Below, in pieces: positions 59,574-64,000 of a stretch of DNA of 64,000 bases (the stretch's first letter is position 1; every line of letters begins with the position of its first letter). The translations under genes were made by a program, and so were the position numbers. Location of the stretch: the NCBI RefSeq assembly GCF_963668165.1, contig NZ_OY764212.1:1054001-1118000 (forward strand), written 5' to 3'. The notes under the pieces were generated by a model. It did no database searches and had not been told where the DNA came from. It saw only the letters and a program-made list of their open reading frames with translations. Origin of the DNA: Marispirochaeta sp. Lineage in GTDB: Bacteria; Spirochaetota; Spirochaetia; JC444; Marispirochaetaceae.

Positions 59574-60832
59574 AACAATATCTCCTTCAGCTTTTCAGCA
59601 ATTTTATGGGCCAGCAGAACAGGTACCGCGTTGCCAATCTGACGAAAAGCGGGAGTCCGTCCCGGAACACCGTTACCGCTTTCAAAGTAATAGTCATCGG
59701 GAAATGTCTGCAGCCGGGCCGCCTCCCTAGGTGTGATCGAGCGGTTCTGCTTCATGTTTGGATGAATGTAGTAGTGACCATCCTTGGCAATATGCGCGAC
59801 CACGGTATGGGAAAACGGCAGATCGGAAGCGACCACTTTAAACCTGTCCACAAACGAATCCCGATGTCTGTGCGTCTTTAGACGGTCTGGAAGCGAGTTG
59901 TAATCGAGTCTGGCCTTCTCCTTGTTCCAGAGATCAACAACGATCCGATATATTTCCAGGTCCTGCTCGTTATTGGGTCTGGCCTGATGCCAGGTAACCG
60001 GTATTTCCTCATTCCGTATTCCAGCTTCAATCTGCCATGTTCCACGATATGACCTGACACGACACGGGCCTGTAACACCTTCACCGGCCCCAATCGCGGG
60101 AAGATCACGGAATATTTCCTGGACTTTAACTCCGGGGTTCCACTTGTCCGGTTCAGGATAAAAGCCTGTAACCTTGCCCTTTCTTCCGACAAGGATAATC
60201 CTCTTCCGGCTCTGCAATACGCCGTAATCCTCTGCAGACAAGATCATGTGCTCGGTTTCATACCCGCATTCTAGAAAAAGGTCTCTCATCTTAGCAAAAT
60301 AAAGGTTTCCATCTTCGTCCTTGGCGGAAAGAAGACCGGTCACATTCTCGAAAACGAAGTATGACGGTTTGTAGCGCTTAAGAAATTCGGCGTAATAGAT
60401 ATACAGGTAGTTCCGCTTGTCGCCCTTCATCCGGTTCCGATCCCGCGACCGGCCCACTATAGAATAGGCTTGGCAGGGAGGGCCGCCGACAATTAAGTCC
60501 AGAGTTCGGTTTCCCAGTAGATCGTCCAACTGTTTGAAAATATCCGGAAGTGTTTGTGCACCGATTTCCGTATTGATCACAGAGCTGACTATCTGCTCAG
60601 GAACATGTTCATAGAATTCCAAGCGACTGATATCACCGTTAAGATAATCAGCATACAGCTCAGTACGTCCTTGGCCCTTCAGGTAGTGGTACGCCATTCG
60701 TGTACGTAAAGTGAAGCAAGCCGCCTGATCCGTTTCGATATGTGCGACTGGCTCAAATCCGGCCTGGATGAAACCTTCGGACAAACCTCCGGCTCCTGCA
60801 AACAAGTCTAAAAACAGGTGATTATTTTTCAT
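59570..60832 (-). CDS. dcm: DNA (cytosine-5) methyltransferase
   Basis: This 420-residue C5-cytosine methyltransferase has motif I DLFAGAGGLSEGF (residues 9-21), motif IV GGPPCQAYS with nucleophile Cys120, and motif VI FVFENVTGLL. The C-terminal TPREAARLQTFPDDY and QIGNAVPVLLA are motifs IX-X. The central target-recognition region is long and would set specificity. No restriction endonuclease for its site is adjacent; the cassette instead has a GHKL kinase, a receiver protein and Vsr. The 34-bp shared element lies 82 nt upstream. Confidence 0.95.
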   Translation of the reverse strand: MKNNHLFLDLFAGAGGLSEGFIQAGFEPVAHIETDQAACFTLRTRMAYHYLKGQGRTELYADYLNGDISRLEFYEHVPEQIVSSVINTEIGAQTLPDIFKQLDDLLGNRTLDLIVGGPPCQAYSIVGRSRDRNRMKGDKRNYLYIYYAEFLKRYKPSYFVFENVTGLLSAKDEDGNLYFAKMRDLFLECGYETEHMILSAEDYGVLQSRKRIILVGRKGKVTGFYPEPDKWNPGVKVQEIFRDLPAIGAGEGVTGPCRVRSYRGTWQIEAGIRNEEIPVTWHQARPNNEQDLEIYRIVVDLWNKEKARLDYNSLPDRLKTHRHRDSFVDRFKVVASDLPFSHTVVAHIAKDGHYYIHPNMKQNRSITPREAARLQTFPDDYYFESGNGVPGRTPAFRQIGNAVPVLLAHKIAEKLKEILL

Positions 60833-60913
60833 ATTTTATCGCCGTACTTATATATTGCCCGTTACGGATGCCGGGTTTCTTGGGGCGGAAGGACTTTAAT
60901 ATAGTCATCTTAG

Positions 60914-60947
60914 CCATTCTATCATATCCACCACTGTCTTGGCGCGG
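60914..60947 (-). promoter_or_regulatory. 34-bp element upstream of dcm, shared with hsdM
   Basis: This is the partner of the element at 55679-55712 (29 of 34 identical), in the same orientation and at a similar distance from a methyltransferase gene start. On the minus strand it reads CCGCGCCAAGACAGTGG, then TGGATATGATAGAATGG. The gap 60833-61104 otherwise holds an inverted-repeat structure and no gene. Confidence 0.5.
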
Positions 60948-60965
60948 TATTGCCTATAGCGTATT

Positions 60966-61037
60966 GCGAGTACCCGAAGTTGGCGACCAATGGGAGCCAA
61001 TTTGCGCGAAGCGTAGCGTAACCGGGTACTCGCTTTT
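60966..61037 (+). repeat. Large inverted-repeat element with nested hairpins
   Basis: The 11-bp arms GCGAGTACCCG (60966-60976) and CGGGTACTCGC (61023-61033) are perfect complements and are followed by TTTTAT. Inside are TTGGC/GCCAA and GCGCGAAGCG-type short repeats. It lies between dcm and the DUF262 gene. It could be a plus-strand terminator, a REP-like element or an insertion relic. Confidence 0.55.
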
Positions 61038-61104
61038 ATGTTTAGTGCCCGTCTGGCTTGGTTTCAAGTTTCCAAAAGTCCACGAATGGACTGTTGGAAG
61101 ATTA

Positions 61105-62181
61105 CTAAAATTCATGATTTGAAAGACCGAGTATTGATGATAATATATTATACCTCTCTTTAATATTTGAAGAATCATTAGTCCCCTGTTGTGTCAATCT
61201 ATCATATTCCAATAAATCAAAGGAGGAGCTTTCATAATCCTTTTCTGCAAGAGTTCTATTTTCTCTTAAGCTTTCAAGAAAATCTATTAGCTTTCTTCTT
61301 GTAATCAAATGCAATTCATTGTTATCTAAAGCAAATTTGAATATAAGATAATAAATAACCATATTGCCTTGAGCCTTTAACAACTCATCATTATTAGTAA
61401 AAACAGACACCATTGAATTAAGCACATGTTGGCAGGAATTATAAATACGCTTAACCTCAGATGACTTATTACTATGGAAATTTCTTGCAAGAGCATCCAA
61501 ATATATTTTTTTGGTATCAATCAGTTTATTATTGATTAATAAATTTTGCTCTATCAATAAAAATCTTGCTGCAACTTCTCTATGTTGAAAACGACGATTG
61601 CTAAATTTAACACAATTAGCAAATAAATCGTGTTCTGCTAATTTTCTGATAGAATCAACTAAATCTCCTCCAATTGAATTTCTTTTTTCAGCGGCATTCA
61701 AAGGTACAGCTTCATTTAAACGAGAAAACATGTCTTCGATGAGATCCTCGTCATCTGTGTCGACTGCAATAATTGGCAAAACAAAAGAATCGTACTTTAT
61801 TTTTATCTTCGGATATTCCTTGGAAATATCGTCATAGCTTAAACCTGATAGTTTTATTTCTAAATCTTTTTGATATTCGAAATCTGAGGATAAAGTGAAT
61901 TTTCCTTCGATGAAATCCCAAATAGCTTCAAGTCTTTGTCTTCCATCAATAACAGCATAGTTTAGTCCAGTTTCTACCTTTTTGTCTCTTGAGTATGAAT
62001 GAAAGTATAATTTGGGAATATCATAGTCATTAAGTATCGAATCAATGAGTAATTGCTTCTTTTCTAATGTCCATACACCACCCATTCGTTGGTACGAAGG
62101 ATCAATACAAATCTCTTCCTTTTCTGAATAGATCAACATAATTGTACTGTTTTTGACAGGATTTGTTTCAATATAACTCAT
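61105..62181 (-). CDS. DUF262-domain protein (GmrSD/ParB-like fold)
   Basis: This 358-residue protein has the DUF262 core: DPSYQRMGGVWTLEKKQLLIDSIL at residues 28-51 (in parts), then YAVIDGRQRLEAIWDF, the diagnostic DGxQR motif of ParB-like NTPase/nuclease folds. The C-terminal 200 residues are helical and of unknown role. There is no DUF1524 HNH domain, unlike GmrSD type IV restriction enzymes. It overlaps the FRG gene by 4 nt, indicating a two-gene unit. AT content is high, in keeping with an island gene. Nuclease or regulatory activity is possible but unproven. Confidence 0.82.
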   Translation of the reverse strand: MSYIETNPVKNSTIMLIYSEKEEICIDPSYQRMGGVWTLEKKQLLIDSILNDYDIPKLYFHSYSRDKKVETGLNYAVIDGRQRLEAIWDFIEGKFTLSSDFEYQKDLEIKLSGLSYDDISKEYPKIKIKYDSFVLPIIAVDTDDEDLIEDMFSRLNEAVPLNAAEKRNSIGGDLVDSIRKLAEHDLFANCVKFSNRRFQHREVAARFLLIEQNLLINNKLIDTKKIYLDALARNFHSNKSSEVKRIYNSCQHVLNSMVSVFTNNDELLKAQGNMVIYYLIFKFALDNNELHLITRRKLIDFLESLRENRTLAEKDYESSSFDLLEYDRLTQQGTNDSSNIKERYNILSSILGLSNHEF

Positions 62182-62912
62182 TTCAAACCATCCATTATTA
62201 TATCACCAATACTGGCAAGCTCTGGAAATAACTGAAATTTTGTAACACCCAACAAAGATAATTGTTTGTTTATTTCTTCTTTATGATTTTTAGGGATTAC
62301 ATACTTTATTATATGCGATTGATCTCCAATAGATTCAATGGGAGACTTTTCTAAGTGATGTATTGTGAAAACTCCGTACTGTGCCTGTATTCTTGAGTTG
62401 TTTCTGGTAGCAATTGTTGCGACAGGTTTTAATTGAGTTCTTTGATTTTGACTCAGTCTTTCAACAGTATAATTTTCAAGCTCTGTATCATCAAATGAAG
62501 GAATAAAAAAATCTTCATCTTTATTGTTAATTCCTGCATTTTTGTTTAATTCAGTTGGTCTAAGTGCCCATAAAGCACCTTCTTGATCAATTATTTTATC
62601 TTCTACTGCAAAATACAGGGCAACCAACGGGCTCTCACTCCAATCCAATAATCTTGTTGGTACACCATAGTGCTGCATAAGAAAAAGCCAATCGAAGGAA
62701 AGCTTTGGAATGTTATCAATTAACATAGCTGCACTCTGCTTGAATTTCTTCATTAGTGTTGATTCGGAGGGAGGCTTTGTAAGTCTAAAATAGCCAGGAA
62801 TAAGTTCCCATGTGGAATTTGCTTGTCCACGAAACCATGTTGCCCCGGAGTATTGCTCTCTTTCTAATTCAATTAATAAATCTTGTATACTTGTGACTTC
62901 AATTTGTCTCAT
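62178..62912 (-). CDS. FRG-domain protein
   Basis: This 244-residue protein carries the FRG domain, named after the Phe-Arg-Gly in TWFRGQANSTWELIPGYFR near residues 22-40. LLDWSESPLVALYFAVED follows, also typical. The biochemical role of FRG is unknown; it is common in phage-defence and toxin loci. The start is ATG 62912, with GGAGA 7 nt upstream. The frame extends back to 63062, but that part lies in the group II intron and is not protein-like. It is coupled to the DUF262 gene (ATGA). The intron ends 74 bp upstream of its start. Confidence 0.85.
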   Translation of the reverse strand: MRQIEVTSIQDLLIELEREQYSGATWFRGQANSTWELIPGYFRLTKPPSESTLMKKFKQSAAMLIDNIPKLSFDWLFLMQHYGVPTRLLDWSESPLVALYFAVEDKIIDQEGALWALRPTELNKNAGINNKDEDFFIPSFDDTELENYTVERLSQNQRTQLKPVATIATRNNSRIQAQYGVFTIHHLEKSPIESIGDQSHIIKYVIPKNHKEEINKQLSLLGVTKFQLFPELASIGDIIMDGLK

Positions 62913-63026
62913 ATCATTTCTCCAAAGAACAAATATTGTACCAAGGCCACGGATGGCCGAGGAACAAAATCTCTTAAGCCGGGCAGTCGGGTAAGAAGAA
63001 GCCCTCACGAGCTCCCTCTCCCCTAA

Positions 63027-63060
63027 GAACCGTACGTGATAGTTTCCCATCATACGGCTC
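63027..63060 (-). ncRNA. Group II intron domain V
   Basis: On the minus strand this 34-nt hairpin begins GAGCCGTATG and ends CACGTACGGTTC, with a GGAAAC-type loop. It is the catalytic core of group II introns, with the AGC-type lower stem replaced by GAGCCGT/ACGGTTC pairing. Domain VI follows with an 11-bp stem and a GTGA loop. Confidence 0.88.
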
Positions 63061-63077
63061 AAGCAATCTTAACCCTT

Positions 63078-63299
63078 TTAGCAGGGCAGCTGCAGAGAAC
63101 CCCTTCCCCGATTGGTAAAGTATTTCATGTCTTCGGGGAGAAAGCAATTCTTTACAGCTTTTGCTATCCGGGATTGGAGTTTATTGACCTGCTTCATAAT
63201 TCTTGTCCAGTTGAGATAATCCCAAAGAGTAAAATCATGTGTGTGGTTTACGGTGGCCTCCTCTCGGTGAAGAGAAGCCTTTGACCCTGCCGTATTCAT
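63078..63299 (-). pseudogene. Remnant of the intron-encoded reverse transcriptase/maturase
   Basis: This 73-residue frame begins like a group II intron reverse transcriptase: FTLWDYLNWTRIMKQVNKLQSRIAKAVK matches the N-terminal W...INW...V..LQ.RI.KA pattern. After about residue 50 the match ends. All seven reverse-transcriptase blocks, domain X and the endonuclease are absent, and domain V follows 17 nt after the stop. An internal deletion of more than 1 kb is the simplest explanation. Confidence 0.75.
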
Positions 63300-64000
63300 A
63301 AAGTACCTGTCCCTTCAAGCAATAGATCACCTATCGGAAGTCTGCATCCTTTCGGATCAGGATAAAATCCCTATCCTCTGCATTACACAAAGGCATTCGC
63401 TTTTTCCGATTTCCTTTACCTGCCGGTGCATAGACCTTTCTTACGAAAATCATGCTCTTAAAAGAGAACCTGACAGGCTTACCTGGTTCTGTTAAGCAAC
63501 CAATTCGTACTGGGTTAGGGCCGATCTTTACTCCGGAAATCACTCTGTTCATCTGTGGAACTGCATGCAAAGACATTTCCACCCGATTTCTTTGCCGTTT
63601 TGGCTGAAGCGTATTAGCCTGTTTCGCTCCTCACGTTTTACGAAGCTTACAATCATTCACATATGTTACCCATACCAATACATTTACCCTGGCAATCATC
63701 CGATTTTAGGCTATCAGAATATTTGCTTTTGTCCTTTCAGCTTAATACCCCACCGTTGCCAGTGACGCATTTGAAAGTAGGGTTACTCCAGATGAATGGA
63801 GTAGTCCAAAAGTCGATATATAATAATATGCCGACTTAGACAGCTTGCTTAACAGCTTATTGTGACCTGAGTGGTTTATCAGGACACGTCCAGTCGCACT
63901 TTCATACAACGTCCCCCCACAACACCCCACAGCATACGATCTATACCATACCGTATACCTGCGTTCGAGTAATTCTAACACTGTTATGAGGATTATGGAA

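Larger units (their letters stand above)
62986..63899 (-). mobile_element. Group II intron, ORF-deleted
   Basis: A group II ribozyme of about 914 nt runs on the minus strand. The probable 5' end is GTGCGACTGGACGTGTCC at 63899. Domains I-III follow, with conserved segments such as ACAGATGAACAGAGTG. Then come a short reverse-transcriptase start, domain V at 63060-63027 and domain VI. Domain VI ends in a bulged A followed by CCCGAC at 62986. Full introns of this kind are over 1.9 kb; almost all of the maturase is missing here. The 3' end is well supported. The 5' end is probable. I see no gene in 63900-64000. Confidence 0.8.

Noticed and set aside
60914..60947. Integrase attachment sites flanking the dcm cassette
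   Set aside because: The two 34-bp blocks would suit att-like repeats, but no integrase is present and both lie at promoter distance from a methyltransferase gene; regulation is the simpler reading.
63331..63582. 83-residue minus-strand frame
   Set aside because: Lies in domains I-III of the group II intron, whose RNA conservation accounts for the sequence.
63742..63981. 79-residue minus-strand frame at the window end
   Set aside because: Spans the intron 5' end and upstream flank; not a protein family.

Overview
The window comes from a bacterial chromosome of intermediate GC content. Gene content suggests an anaerobic or facultative heterotroph: three complete TRAP uptake operons, a glycyl-radical-enzyme homologue with its activase, a tungsten/molybdenum aldehyde ferredoxin oxidoreductase homologue, a LarA-type protein and several FCD-type GntR regulators. 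The overall style resembles free-living marine Spirochaetales. That placement is inference, since no rRNA or lineage marker is present.

Region 1 (1-28.7 kb) is catabolic. A first operon (235-8872) holds TRAP dctPQM, a fused CoA-transferase, a crotonase-fold protein, a glycyl-radical-enzyme homologue and its radical SAM activase. Its dctP carries a frameshift, and the enzyme has Ala where the radical-bearing Gly is expected. A GntR regulator (8881-9555, minus) faces a second TRAP operon (9835-12941). Next come a LarA-like protein (minus), then AOR, an E1 alpha/beta fusion, a GntR regulator closely similar to the first one, and an inositol-monophosphatase-family protein. An NAD-dependent epimerase lies divergent from a GntR plus split-transketolase operon. 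A third TRAP operon (24810-28663) with a DapA-family lyase is controlled from a long inverted repeat beside another GntR gene. All three TRAP operons have a hairpin between dctP and dctQ.

Region 2 (28.7-46.5 kb) is mixed. It holds a PfkB kinase, asd, an iron-type alcohol dehydrogenase, an M16 protease, a NucA-type nuclease, a cNMP-domain histidine kinase, tRNA-Pro(GGG) with structured repeats, an ECF sigma factor, an atypical SDR, a methyltransferase remnant, a SWIM/SNF2 ATPase and a three-gene PaaX-GNAT-toroid operon.

Region 3 (46.5-64 kb, all minus) is a defence island. It contains a type I restriction-modification operon (hsdM-hsdS-RhuM/Fic-GxxExxY-hsdR). Upstream is a translationally coupled cassette of a C5 cytosine methyltransferase, a double-GHKL ATPase/histidine kinase, a receiver-domain protein and Vsr. 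Then come an overlapping DUF262-FRG pair and an ORF-deleted group II intron. A near-identical 34-bp element lies upstream of both hsdM and dcm, suggesting shared control. The dcm-GHKL-receiver-vsr cassette is the strongest candidate for an unusual system.
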